A program made the translations under genes and the position numbers. From the NCBI GenBank assembly GCA_024680555.1, contig JAILCC010000022.1, positions 62,001 through 126,000 of the forward strand: a DNA stretch of 64,000 bases, read 5' to 3'. Each line of letters opens with the position of its first letter. Positions within the stretch are counted from its first letter, which is position 1. Below are positions 27,031-35,963 of the stretch, in pieces. A model generated the notes under the pieces. That model did no database searches. It had not been told where the DNA came from and saw only the letters and a program-made list of their open reading frames with translations. Source of the stretch: a bacterium. Its GTDB lineage: Bacteria > Cyanobacteriota > Vampirovibrionia > Gastranaerophilales > JAILCC01.

Positions 27031-28470
27031 TTATTTAATAATCTCCTCGGGCTTGTATTTTGCCAGATATACATATGCTAAAATAAGTCCATATATTAGC
27101 CACATAGTCGGTTCATTAGCCATATTCATATTGTAAAATCCGATAATAAATATCATAATTAACGATTTGGATATACTTTCTAGTGTGTAATAGTTCATTT
27201 CGGTATTTATAACCTTTTTTAATTTTTTTACTACGGACATATTTTTGAAAAAGAAAATAAAATATAAACTTGTTCCGACAATACCGAATTCTGCTAGGCT
27301 TGACCAGAATAATGATCTGTTTACACCGATAATTTCCTGAATGATATAGACATTTTTTACGTTTTCTGGTGTCATTGGCATATTTGTAAGCGTGTGGACA
27401 TTTATAACATTCAAATATGTTTCAACGTTATTGAGTCCGCATCCGAAGAAAATGTTTTGCGTAAACGCTAAAAATTGCCAATAATAAGCAATAATTCTTG
27501 TTGCAAGTGATGCTTCTTCTGTAACAAGCCCATCCATACTCCCGAAGTTGGATGTAACGCTTGTAATTCTTGTAAGGAATGAATCTGACATAGTGGCGCT
27601 CATTATTGCCATTATTGCCGAAAGTACTATGCCTGTAATAAGTAATAGCGGGGCTGCAACCAAAATATGTTTTTTTATTGCTTTTCTGTATTTGATAAGT
27701 TCAAGTATAAACAGCTCCGTAAAGCATAAAATCAAATATATCGGAGATTTAGTGAATATAATTGCTAATATGGTAATTGGCAAAATGGTGTATTTTATAA
27801 GTTTATCTATGTATATGTTGGAAAAAATCTTTTCTTTTATTCTGTCTATGTTAACGACAAAAGGTAAAGTTATAAATACAAATCGTCCAACGCTACTGGG
27901 CTCGCCAAATATTGAAAATACCCTCATTGTCTCCTGCATTGTATCTGAACTATATACCGTTTCTCTTAAATTTGTAAAAAAGCCTATTATTGTACTTACT
28001 ATTGATACGTTTAAAACGAAAGACAGATATTGAATGACAGCAACTAGTGAAACGAAGTAAATAACGAAATAGATGCACTTTAACATTTGTTTCATCTTTA
28101 CTTTCAAAAACAGTCCTAATATAGGCATGAAAATGATTATGAATGCAGGTATAAAAAAGTCTTTCATGTGGATTATGTATCTTCCGTAAGGAGGGTGATA
28201 ATATCCCAAAATCATGTGTACAATTGTTGTCAATACAACAAAACCTATAAACAGAAAATAATATTTCATACAAGGGGTTTTGAATATCTTATACAAATAA
28301 TTTGTGAATTTTTTGAAATTGAAGAAAAAACAATATAAGTACAGCGGAACAATAAATAGCAAAAATATAAGTATTACCGCACCTGTACCCGGAACAATAT
28401 ATATGCCAAACATTTTAAAAAATAAGAAAAATAATCCCAGTAAAAATATATTTTTTAATGCTTTTTCCAT
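27031..28470 (-). CDS. Wzy-like O-antigen/capsule polymerase
   Basis: A 479-aa membrane protein with about 11-12 helices. A large loop near residues 275-360 contains the segment around NNVETYLNVINVHTLTN, in the position of the large periplasmic loop of O-antigen polymerase/ligase proteins. The motif FGEPSSVGRF is of the type seen in Wzy-like proteins. It polymerises lipid-linked repeat units on the periplasmic face. A WaaL-type ligase cannot be fully excluded from sequence alone, but the flippase next door favours polymerase. Confidence 0.8.
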   Translation of the reverse strand: MEKALKNIFLLGLFFLFFKMFGIYIVPGTGAVILIFLLFIVPLYLYCFFFNFKKFTNYLYKIFKTPCMKYYFLFIGFVVLTTIVHMILGYYHPPYGRYIIHMKDFFIPAFIIIFMPILGLFLKVKMKQMLKCIYFVIYFVSLVAVIQYLSFVLNVSIVSTIIGFFTNLRETVYSSDTMQETMRVFSIFGEPSSVGRFVFITLPFVVNIDRIKEKIFSNIYIDKLIKYTILPITILAIIFTKSPIYLILCFTELFILELIKYRKAIKKHILVAAPLLLITGIVLSAIMAIMSATMSDSFLTRITSVTSNFGSMDGLVTEEASLATRIIAYYWQFLAFTQNIFFGCGLNNVETYLNVINVHTLTNMPMTPENVKNVYIIQEIIGVNRSLFWSSLAEFGIVGTSLYFIFFFKNMSVVKKLKKVINTEMNYYTLESISKSLIMIFIIGFYNMNMANEPTMWLIYGLILAYVYLAKYKPEEIIK

Positions 28471-28487
28471 ATTTTATTCCTGCGTAA

Positions 28488-29363
28488 TTATTTCCATTCG
28501 TACCATCTGTTGAATAAGTACATCCGATTTCTTACTCTCGGAAGTATTATAAAATATGGAACCCACATCTTTAAAAAGTTTATCAGACGAGTTTTAAACG
28601 GTGTTTTTTCATTTATTCTTTTATAATATTTTTTTATACATTCAAATGGATATTCCGAATGTATTTGCTTTTTCATCCTGTTTACAGCCCAATTTACAAT
28701 AAAATCAAATTGGTTAACCAACATTGATTTCTTGAAAAACGGATATTGGCGCTTTTCAATTTCTTTAAAAATTGTATTATAAATTCTGAATGAGCCGGGG
28801 TATCCGTAGCAATATGAATAAGCAAAGCCGTTTTTATGCAGGTATTCGGTCATTTTTATTTCGTATTCCAAAACGACATTGTGTTTGTCTGCCTGATGCT
28901 TGATATTGTTTACAAAATCATTAAATGCGCCGGAGGTAAAGACTTTATTCCCAAAGACAATGAAATAACTTCCGAGGTGATTGTCAAACTGTTTGTTGAA
29001 GTTCATTCCCCAAAAATCGCACTTTGTTCTGTCTATCTTGTCAAAGTAATTTTCAAAATCATAAAAAGGCCCAAAGCACGAGTCATTGCAGAATATCAGC
29101 TCGTCGGCATTATCCAGTAAACCGTTTTCTTTTGCGTATAAAAAGCCTCTTTTGTATGAACCAAAATCGTATTCTCCGTGCCTGCCGTTAATTGTGTGTG
29201 TTACTATTTTGTCCAATTTCGGTAATTCTGTGCTTTGAATTTCGCAATCAGCGGAAAATATTATGTGGTCTGCGATTGCTTTTGCTTTATTGAGATAGTA
29301 CAAGACATAATCGTCAATAACCCCATCTTTATCCCAATATGCAAAAATCATTACTCTGTTCAT
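28488..29363 (-). CDS. RgpF-family rhamnan/LPS biosynthesis protein
   Basis: A 291-aa protein that opens MNRVMIFAYWDKDG and includes YDFGSYKRGF, ELIFCNDSCFGP and CDFWGMN, the motifs of the RgpF family (rhamnan synthesis F, PF05045 as I recall). These are glycosyltransferase-fold proteins (N-D-S-C-F-G-P in place of a plain DxD) that add sugars during rhamnose-glucose polysaccharide or O-antigen synthesis. It is the first gene of the minus-strand Wzy/Wzx operon and diverges from the fucosyltransferase gene, with 86 bases between. The rfb genes supplying dTDP-rhamnose are about 10 kb away in the same locus. Confidence 0.82.
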   Translation of the reverse strand: MNRVMIFAYWDKDGVIDDYVLYYLNKAKAIADHIIFSADCEIQSTELPKLDKIVTHTINGRHGEYDFGSYKRGFLYAKENGLLDNADELIFCNDSCFGPFYDFENYFDKIDRTKCDFWGMNFNKQFDNHLGSYFIVFGNKVFTSGAFNDFVNNIKHQADKHNVVLEYEIKMTEYLHKNGFAYSYCYGYPGSFRIYNTIFKEIEKRQYPFFKKSMLVNQFDFIVNWAVNRMKKQIHSEYPFECIKKYYKRINEKTPFKTRLINFLKMWVPYFIILPRVRNRMYLFNRWYEWK

Positions 29364-29449
29364 GTTTACCTTCTGCCTTTTTTGTTGTATTACTACTTAT
29401 ATATCAAATATTAACACATCATAAAAATATTAAAAGGAGAAAACATCTT

Positions 29450-30334
29450 ATGAAAATAGTAAAATTGATGGGCGGTATCGGAAATCAAATGTTTCAGTAT
29501 GCTTTTGCCAAATCAATAGGTGATGATGTCCTTTTTGATAATACGTGGTATGCTGATTTTGATAATAAATATAGGGATAGACTTGCCCTTTATGCTTTAG
29601 ATATATTAAATACAGATATCAATTTTGCCACAAAAGAGCAAATAAAAGAGTGTCTTAAAGAGTCTGCTTTGGCAGAAAAACTTACCAATATTCATAAGGT
29701 ATTCCATATCAAATTGTTACCGACCAACCGTGTTTACGAAAAAGTCAGAAACCGCTATGAACCAGAATTGTACAACATTCAAGGGAATGTCTATTATGAC
29801 GGATATTTTCAAACTCCTAAGTATTTTGAAAATATAAAAGAAAGATTGATAAAAGATTTTACTCCAAAGAATGAATTAACAGATGAGAATAAAGCAGTTT
29901 TGGACGAAATTAAAAATACAAATTCGGTTGCGATTTCAACAAGAAGAGGAGATTATGTAAAACTCGGCTATGCATTGGATGCAGGATATTACAACAAAGC
30001 AATGAAAGAAATAGCCGCAAGAGTTGAAAATCCGATATTTTATCTTTTCTCAAATGATATGGAATGGAGTATGAAAAATATAAATACGGAAAACAAGTTT
30101 ACGGTCATACCTTGCGAAAGTTTTGATAAGAATTGCGGATATGTTTGCGGGATAAATCTGATGTCGCATTGCAAGCACAATATTATTACAAATTCTACTT
30201 ATCCATGGTGGGCAGCGTGGTTAAATGCGAATAAAGACAGGATTACGGTTGCACCCAAGGGGTGGATAAAGGCAAAGACAATAGTGGCATCAACATTTGA
30301 AGATTTAATGCCGGATAGTTGGATTAGGATATAA
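29450..30334 (+). CDS. Alpha-1,2-fucosyltransferase family (GT11)
   Basis: A 294-aa GT11 enzyme. The opening MGGIGNQMFQYAFA and the motifs ISTRRGDY and TNSTYPWWAAWLN are hallmarks of bacterial alpha-1,2-fucosyltransferases, which move fucose from GDP-fucose to a galactose acceptor. The ORF is open 37 codons earlier, but ATG 29450 follows AAAAGGAGA and begins the conserved fold, so I start there. No GDP-fucose synthesis genes are visible in the window, so the donor sugar could come from elsewhere, or the enzyme may use a related GDP-sugar. Confidence 0.9.
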   Translation: MKIVKLMGGIGNQMFQYAFAKSIGDDVLFDNTWYADFDNKYRDRLALYALDILNTDINFATKEQIKECLKESALAEKLTNIHKVFHIKLLPTNRVYEKVRNRYEPELYNIQGNVYYDGYFQTPKYFENIKERLIKDFTPKNELTDENKAVLDEIKNTNSVAISTRRGDYVKLGYALDAGYYNKAMKEIAARVENPIFYLFSNDMEWSMKNINTENKFTVIPCESFDKNCGYVCGINLMSHCKHNIITNSTYPWWAAWLNANKDRITVAPKGWIKAKTIVASTFEDLMPDSWIRI

Positions 30335-30403
30335 GGTAAATACGGCGTTTTCCCTGCAAGAACAAGGACTGTTTGTTTTTATTTTGTGTAATTAAATACC
30401 AGT

Positions 30404-30433
30404 TTGACTACGTTATTATGTGCGTGGTATTAT
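30404..30433 (+). promoter_or_regulatory. Candidate sigma-70 promoter of the epimerase gene
   Basis: TTGACT (30404-30409), an 18-base spacer and TATTAT (30428-30433). The spacing suits the start at 30484, which has AAAGGAG six bases ahead. Confidence 0.5.
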
Positions 30434-30483
30434 GAATACACCAAAATAAATACTTTGTAGTGTTATGGGCAAAGGAGTTTTTG

Positions 30484-31329
30484 ATGAAAAAAGTATTGGT
30501 AACAGGTGCTAACGGATATATTGGCAGTCATGCAACAAAAGAGTTGCTAGATGGCGGGCATCAAGTTGTTGCGGTTGATATTAACGATAGCAGAATTGAT
30601 AAAAGAGCTGATTATAGGAATATAGATATATATGATGAAGAGTTAGACCTGTTTAATGAATTGGGGCAGCCTGATGTCCTTATTCACTTTGCCTGCAAGG
30701 ATGTTCCGGTTCATAATTCCACATATCACGTTGAATCAATATACAAAAACTTCATGTTTATAAAAAAGTTGATTGACAGCGGTCTGAAACAAGTTATAAC
30801 GATAGGCTCAATGCATGATATAGGATATTGGGAAGGTGCTATATCCGAAGATACACCGCAAAATCCCCAAACGTTTTACGGCGTTTCAAAAAATACATTG
30901 AGAAAGTTGTTGGAAATATATATTTCCGGAAAAGATGTTTGCTATCAGCATTTGAGATTTTTCTATACATACGGTGATGACGAACAAAGCTCAGGTTCAA
31001 TATTTTCAAAAATTTTGCAAATGGAAAAAGAAGGAAAAGCAAGATTCCCATTCACTGACGGAAAAAACAAATTCGATTATATAGAAATTCATGAGCTTGC
31101 AAAACAGATAAGATTGGTTATTGAGCAAACCGAAGTACAGGGTATTATCAATTGCTGCTCAGGAAAACCGATTGCAATAGGTGAGATGGTCGACAATTTC
31201 ATTAAGATGAATAATCTTAAAATAAGACCTGATTACGGTAAGTTCCCGTCAAGGCCCTATGACTCGCCGGCAGTATGGGGTGATGATTCCAAGATAAAAC
31301 AAATTATTGAATTGAATAATAAAAATTAA
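30484..31329 (+). CDS. NAD-dependent epimerase/dehydratase (extended SDR)
   Basis: A 281-aa extended short-chain dehydrogenase. VTGANGYIGSH is the NAD-binding Gly motif, and YGVSK is the catalytic YxxxK. Such enzymes epimerise or dehydrate nucleotide sugars. The exact substrate cannot be read, but the position beside the heptose and fucosyltransferase genes suits a GDP- or UDP-sugar. ATG 30484 has AAAGGAG six bases ahead; the longer ORF from 30460 lacks a better site. Its stop shares the TTAA with the stop of the convergent gmhA-like gene. Confidence 0.88.
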   Translation: MKKVLVTGANGYIGSHATKELLDGGHQVVAVDINDSRIDKRADYRNIDIYDEELDLFNELGQPDVLIHFACKDVPVHNSTYHVESIYKNFMFIKKLIDSGLKQVITIGSMHDIGYWEGAISEDTPQNPQTFYGVSKNTLRKLLEIYISGKDVCYQHLRFFYTYGDDEQSSGSIFSKILQMEKEGKARFPFTDGKNKFDYIEIHELAKQIRLVIEQTEVQGIINCCSGKPIAIGEMVDNFIKMNNLKIRPDYGKFPSRPYDSPAVWGDDSKIKQIIELNNKN

Positions 31330-31880
31330 TCAAGAATTTTTATTATCATGTGGTCAAAAATCATGTGGACATCTTCGGATATCTGCATGTCGTCGATGTT
31401 TGTGTTGACTGAATATTTTGCCATTTGTTTCAGCTTGCCGCCGTTGTATCCTGTCAGTCCTACGGTTATTCCGCCGTTTTGGTTTGCGTATTCTATTGCG
31501 TTAAGAACATTTTTGGAATTTCCGCTGCCTGAAATTCCTATTACAACATCACCTTTATTGAAGTAATTTTTGAGTTGTTCAACAAAAATGTCTTCAAAGC
31601 TGACATCATTTGCATAAGCCATCATTGAAGCAACGTTGTCATTAAGACAGATAAATTTGAAGCGTTTTTTGTCATTGTGCATGTAGCTTGCACCCTTGTT
31701 AAAATCGCATACATAGTGGCTTGCTGTTGCTGCGCTGCCGCCGTTACCCATTATAAAGATGGTTCTTCCTTGTTCTCTTGCTTCATTTAACACATTGATA
31801 AAAGTCTCTATTTCCTCTCTTGATAAATTGTCAAGAGTATTTTTTAACCTGCTGAGATAATTGTTGATTTTTTCTTTCAC
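31326..31880 (-). CDS. gmhA: Phosphoheptose isomerase (SIS domain)
   Basis: A 184-aa SIS-domain protein. MGNGGSAATASHYVCDF and the later GISGSGNSKNV are the sugar-phosphate-binding loops of GmhA, which converts sedoheptulose 7-phosphate to D-glycero-D-manno-heptose 7-phosphate. The next genes upstream in the operon are the matching kinase and the fused nucleotidyltransferase-phosphatase, so the pathway is complete for making GDP-heptose. It is the last gene of the long minus-strand operon that begins with the Wzz gene at 38687. Confidence 0.93.
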   Translation of the reverse strand: MKEKINNYLSRLKNTLDNLSREEIETFINVLNEAREQGRTIFIMGNGGSAATASHYVCDFNKGASYMHNDKKRFKFICLNDNVASMMAYANDVSFEDIFVEQLKNYFNKGDVVIGISGSGNSKNVLNAIEYANQNGGITVGLTGYNGGKLKQMAKYSVNTNIDDMQISEDVHMIFDHMIIKILD

Positions 31881-31884
31881 AGTT

Positions 31885-32883
31885 TTACTCCTTATATAAT
31901 GCTGTTTTATTGTAGTAAATTACGGAGGTGCCTTTGTTGTCAAAATTAAAGTTAATTTCTTTTAAAGCTGACAGAGCTTTTCTGAGTTTTGCTTTGTTTT
32001 CTTCTTCCACATAGAAAAGCAAGAAGCCTCCGCCGCCTGCACCAAGGAGTTTGCCTCCCATAGCACCGTTTTTCATTGCCAAATCATAGTAATAATCTAT
32101 ATCGGGATTTGAAATTCCGTTAGCGAGTTCTTTTTTGTACATCCAACCGGTGTGTAGAATTTCACCCATTGCATTAACGTTACCTTTTAGTAATTCATCT
32201 TTCAAGTCTTTTGAAAGCGCAACCATTTTGTGAAGCATGTTAACTTTTGCGTTATCGTTGGATGTGTTTTTCTTCTGTTCTGCCAAAATACTTCCTGCGC
32301 TTCTCGTTTGTCCTGTATAGAACATGAGAAGATTTCTTTCAAGAGTATGGTATGCATTTGACATAAGGTACAACTTCTCTACGTCAACAACTCCGTCTTT
32401 ATAAAATTCTATAAAGTTCAAGCCACCGCATGCACAAGCATATTGGTCTTGTTTACCGATAGGTTCTTTTAAATCTTCAATTTCAATTTCGCAGGCAAGT
32501 TTTGCGATATCTTCTTTGTTCATATATTTGTCGGTATAAGCGTTGCAAAGATTTATAAGTCCAACCGTGAATGCGCTAGATGATGCAAGTCCTGTTCCTG
32601 CCGGAATATCTGCGGTAGAGTTGAAATCGACACCACGAATACCGTATTTTTTAAACAGTGTATGAATTATTGGGTGTTTTATGTCATCTGCGTTATCGAC
32701 ATTTTCGGTTTTTGAATACTTTATTAAATATGCATCTTTATTGAAATACGGGTGCAGTAAAAGATACATGTACTTATTTATTGTTACGCTTACAACTGAG
32801 CCGCCGTATTTTTCATAATAATTGGCGAGGTCGGAACCTCCTCCTGCAAAACTTATTCTGAACGGTGTTCTGGTTATTATCAT
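31885..32883 (-). CDS. hddA: D-glycero-D-manno-heptose 7-phosphate kinase (GHMP family)
   Basis: A 332-aa GHMP kinase with RTPFRISFAGGGSDL at the start, the ATP loop IPAGTGLASSSAF, and GAMGGKLLGAGGGGF near the end. Proteins of this type in heptose clusters (HddA) phosphorylate position 1 of heptose 7-phosphate. The start codon shares one base with the stop of the HddC-GmhB gene (TAATG), indicating translational coupling. Context with gmhA and the fusion makes the assignment firm. Confidence 0.92.
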   Translation of the reverse strand: MIITRTPFRISFAGGGSDLANYYEKYGGSVVSVTINKYMYLLLHPYFNKDAYLIKYSKTENVDNADDIKHPIIHTLFKKYGIRGVDFNSTADIPAGTGLASSSAFTVGLINLCNAYTDKYMNKEDIAKLACEIEIEDLKEPIGKQDQYACACGGLNFIEFYKDGVVDVEKLYLMSNAYHTLERNLLMFYTGQTRSAGSILAEQKKNTSNDNAKVNMLHKMVALSKDLKDELLKGNVNAMGEILHTGWMYKKELANGISNPDIDYYYDLAMKNGAMGGKLLGAGGGGFLLFYVEEENKAKLRKALSALKEINFNFDNKGTSVIYYNKTALYKE

Positions 32884-34157
32884 TATTTGTTCTCCATAAT
32901 TATTTTTATTGCTTCATATAAATTCTCAGCGATGAAATCAGAGTATCTATTTTTATTATCCGAAATATAAATAGTTTTGCAACCCGCATTTTTTCCTGCC
33001 AGCAAATCTCGTTCACTGTCGCCTATCATCCAAGAGTTTTTTAAATCAATATTCATATCTTTTTGCGCCTGCAAGAACATACCGATTTTGGGTTTTCTGC
33101 ATTCACAATCAATTTTTAATTCAGGTATTTCTCCCTCAAAACCCTTTTCCGGATGGTGAGGGCAATAATAAATCCCATTTAGAAAAGCTCCGTCATTTCC
33201 GAGGAGAGTTTCCATTTTTTTGTGGGTATTGTTAACTTGTTCAAAAGTTACAAACCCTTTTGCTATCATAGGTTGGTTAGTAACAACAACCGATAGATAG
33301 TCCGATTTATTTATCATTTTTATTGCTTCCGAAACACCGTTTATAAGGGTGAATTTTTCGGCAGTCGGAGATGTGTCCATATTTTCGTTGATAACGCCGT
33401 CTCGGTCTAAAAAGATACATGGTCTTTTATTATTTTTATTCAGTCTTGCGACTTTGCCGGATGTGAAATCATTGGCAACCTTGTCAAAGCGGTCTTTTGT
33501 TCCCATATCTTTTATGTACTCGGCGGTCTTGTACCCTGCAAGAGTTTCACCGTTTTCAACAAGTTTTTTTAAAATATGTTTCCCGAAATCCTGTGAAATC
33601 TCAGGTTCAATATATTCAAAAATCTTTGGCGAAAAAATATACACTGCCGCATTTACCAGATTTTGATAATACATCCCTTCTTCGTGCGGTTTTGGCAGAA
33701 CTTTTGTAACGATGTTTTTTTCGTTTATTTCAAGCAAATCACTGTCATAAGGGTGGTCATTAGGGTGTATAATGGTTGTTCCTATTGAATTTTCAAAACT
33801 TTTGTCAAACTCAATGAAACTATTCAAGTCAAAATCCATTACGACATCGCCGTAAAATATCATAAATCTGTCATTGATTTGGCCTTCCAAAAGTTTTACT
33901 GCCCCTGCCGTTCCGAGAGGGTATGGTTCGATAATATGGTGAATTTTTACTCCCCACTTGCTTCCGTCGCCAAAATAATCTTCTATGACATTGGCAAGGT
34001 GTCCTGATAGGATAAAAATTTCGGTTAACCCATATCTTTTGGCAAGTTCAATTTGGTGTTCTAAAAGCGGCTTATCTCCTATTTTAACCATTGGTTTGGG
34101 AATGTCTTTAAGCCCTAATCGGGTTCCCTTTCCGCCTGCTATTATTGCAAGTTGCAT
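32883..34157 (-). CDS. Fusion of heptose-1-phosphate guanylyltransferase and heptose-1,7-bisphosphate phosphatase
   Basis: A 424-aa two-domain enzyme. Residues 1-230 are an NTP transferase with AGGKGTRLGLKDIPKPM (G-x-G-x-R and K) like HddC. Residues 245-400 are a HAD phosphatase with FLDRDGVINEN (nucleophile Asp), the Zn-binding CPHHP...CECRKP and GDSERDLLAG, matching GmhB. These are steps three and four of the GDP-heptose route (GmhB first, then HddC). Both domains retain their key residues, so the fusion should be bifunctional. The name hddC-gmhB describes the arrangement. Its stop overlaps the hddA start. Confidence 0.9.
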   Translation of the reverse strand: MQLAIIAGGKGTRLGLKDIPKPMVKIGDKPLLEHQIELAKRYGLTEIFILSGHLANVIEDYFGDGSKWGVKIHHIIEPYPLGTAGAVKLLEGQINDRFMIFYGDVVMDFDLNSFIEFDKSFENSIGTTIIHPNDHPYDSDLLEINEKNIVTKVLPKPHEEGMYYQNLVNAAVYIFSPKIFEYIEPEISQDFGKHILKKLVENGETLAGYKTAEYIKDMGTKDRFDKVANDFTSGKVARLNKNNKRPCIFLDRDGVINENMDTSPTAEKFTLINGVSEAIKMINKSDYLSVVVTNQPMIAKGFVTFEQVNNTHKKMETLLGNDGAFLNGIYYCPHHPEKGFEGEIPELKIDCECRKPKIGMFLQAQKDMNIDLKNSWMIGDSERDLLAGKNAGCKTIYISDNKNRYSDFIAENLYEAIKIIMENK

Positions 34158-34158
34158 A

Positions 34159-35121
34159 TTATTTCCTATCTTCTAAAAGCCACTCGTTTTCTTTTAAATA
34201 TTTAACTGTTTGAACAACTGCTTCTTTAATTGTTAATTTGGGTTTCCATCCTAAAGATTGAATTTTCTTAGTATCAAGGAAAATAAACGGATTGTCACCT
34301 ACCCAACCTCTGTCACCGCCTGAAAATTCAAATTTAGGGTTGAGCCCCATTTCTTCTGAAATCCAAGTGGCAGAATCGGTAACTTCGCAATATTCGGGTG
34401 TTCCCAAATTGTAGATATTAACCTTGTTTTCTTTGTGTTCTACGGCAGTAAAGATGGCATCTATACAGTCTTGAATGTATAGGTATGATTTTCTTTGTTT
34501 CCCATTTCCTAATATGTATAATCTTTCGGGAGTTTCCATTAATTGTTTATAAAAATCGTATACGTGACCGTGTTGATATCTTTCGCCTAAAATTGAAACA
34601 AATCTGAAAATATAAGATGTAAAGCCGAACCCCTCACAAAATGCTTCTATCAAACCTTCGCAGGCAAGTTTGGAAGCACCGTATAAAGAAGTTTGGATTG
34701 GCAATGGTGCATCTTCCGGTGTCGGTATGATTTGAGCTTCTCCATAGATAGGACCTGTTGAAGAAAATACGATTTCTCTGGCTTTGTTTCTTCTCATTGC
34801 ATCTAAAACGTTGAATGTAGCTATGGTATTTTGTTCCAAGTCTTTTCTCGGGTGTTCACACCCTCTTCTGATATCGGCGTTTGCAGCAAAGTGGAATACA
34901 AAATCAATACCTTCCATAGCCTTGTCAATTGCAGCCGTATCAAGCAAATCGCCCTCAATAAGTTTATAATTCGGCTTTTTTAAAGCATCTTCAATAAATT
35001 CTCTTCTTCCTGTTGAAAAATTATCAAAAGCAATAACTTCGTTGTTTGCATCCTGCAATAATCTGTCTGCAACGGAAGATCCAATATATCCTGCACCACC
35101 TGTAATTAAGTATCTTGTCAT
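34159..35121 (-). CDS. NAD-dependent sugar-nucleotide epimerase (GalE-like SDR)
   Basis: A 320-aa extended SDR: ITGGAGYIGSS at the start, DNFSTGRREF, the SSTGPIYG strand, and catalytic YGASK. The closest general picture is UDP-glucose/UDP-GlcNAc 4-epimerase. Tight linkage to hddC-gmhB (gap one base) raises the alternative of a GDP-heptose-modifying enzyme, as seen in Campylobacter capsule loci. I cannot choose between them from sequence. Confidence 0.85.
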   Translation of the reverse strand: MTRYLITGGAGYIGSSVADRLLQDANNEVIAFDNFSTGRREFIEDALKKPNYKLIEGDLLDTAAIDKAMEGIDFVFHFAANADIRRGCEHPRKDLEQNTIATFNVLDAMRRNKAREIVFSSTGPIYGEAQIIPTPEDAPLPIQTSLYGASKLACEGLIEAFCEGFGFTSYIFRFVSILGERYQHGHVYDFYKQLMETPERLYILGNGKQRKSYLYIQDCIDAIFTAVEHKENKVNIYNLGTPEYCEVTDSATWISEEMGLNPKFEFSGGDRGWVGDNPFIFLDTKKIQSLGWKPKLTIKEAVVQTVKYLKENEWLLEDRK

Positions 35122-35123
35122 TA

Positions 35124-35963
35124 TTAACCTACCTTCTTTCTTAGAAAATTATTATATATAAAACCTCTTAACCAATTTGGTATCATTCTCAGTAAAAATT
35201 TAAGCGTTATTGCTTTACAATATTCTAACTTTGAAACGTAGCCATATTGATAGAACTTTTTAAAAACTGCAAGTTCGTAATTGAGAACTTTGAAACCTTT
35301 CCTTCTGTTTATAAGATTTCTGCCGGCTCTTACATTTACCAAACATTCCGGCAGATTTGCAAGTTTATACCCTTTAGAAAGCATACGTCCCCATAGTTCA
35401 AAATCTTCCATTCCCTGTAAAACGCTGTAGTTTCCTGCATCAAGCAATGATTTTTTCTTGTATATAATTGTCATATTGTTCATAGGACAACGAAATTTGC
35501 AGAATTTGTATATTTCTTCTGTCGTTGTGGGTAACTGTCTTATTGCATAAATGTTATCCGGTGTTTCTTCAAACTCGGTTATCCAAGAACCCAAAACGTC
35601 GATATCAGGGTTCTTTTGCATAAATTCCATTTGCTTTTCAAATCTGTCATTGGCTGCAATATCGTCTGCATCCATGTTTGCAACGATATCGTATTTTGCC
35701 ATTTCAACACCTATTGCTCTTGCTTGTCCGAGAGATGCATCTTCTTTTAAAATAATCGGGTTAAATATTCCCGGATATTTAGCTTTGTATTCATCTAAAA
35801 TATCTCTTGTGTTTTGCGGGATATCTTTATCCGCAATTATTAAGACTTCATTCGGCATCAAAGTTTGATTAAAAACACTGTCCAGTGCCATTCTGAATTC
35901 ATCATCTTTTTCGTGAATATATATGGGCATCAATACCGAAAATTTTAAATCTTCATTACTCAT
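35124..35963 (-). CDS. Glycosyltransferase family 2
   Basis: A 279-aa GT2 enzyme. FSVLMPIYIHEKDDEF opens the GT-A fold, then ADKDIPQNT, VANMDADDIAAN (DxD metal site) and EDFELWGRML follow, the latter containing the catalytic ED motif. It adds a sugar to the lipid-linked repeat unit at the cytoplasmic face. Donor and linkage are unknown. It overlaps the sugar transferase gene upstream by eight bases. Confidence 0.9.
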   Translation of the reverse strand: MSNEDLKFSVLMPIYIHEKDDEFRMALDSVFNQTLMPNEVLIIADKDIPQNTRDILDEYKAKYPGIFNPIILKEDASLGQARAIGVEMAKYDIVANMDADDIAANDRFEKQMEFMQKNPDIDVLGSWITEFEETPDNIYAIRQLPTTTEEIYKFCKFRCPMNNMTIIYKKKSLLDAGNYSVLQGMEDFELWGRMLSKGYKLANLPECLVNVRAGRNLINRRKGFKVLNYELAVFKKFYQYGYVSKLEYCKAITLKFLLRMIPNWLRGFIYNNFLRKKVG

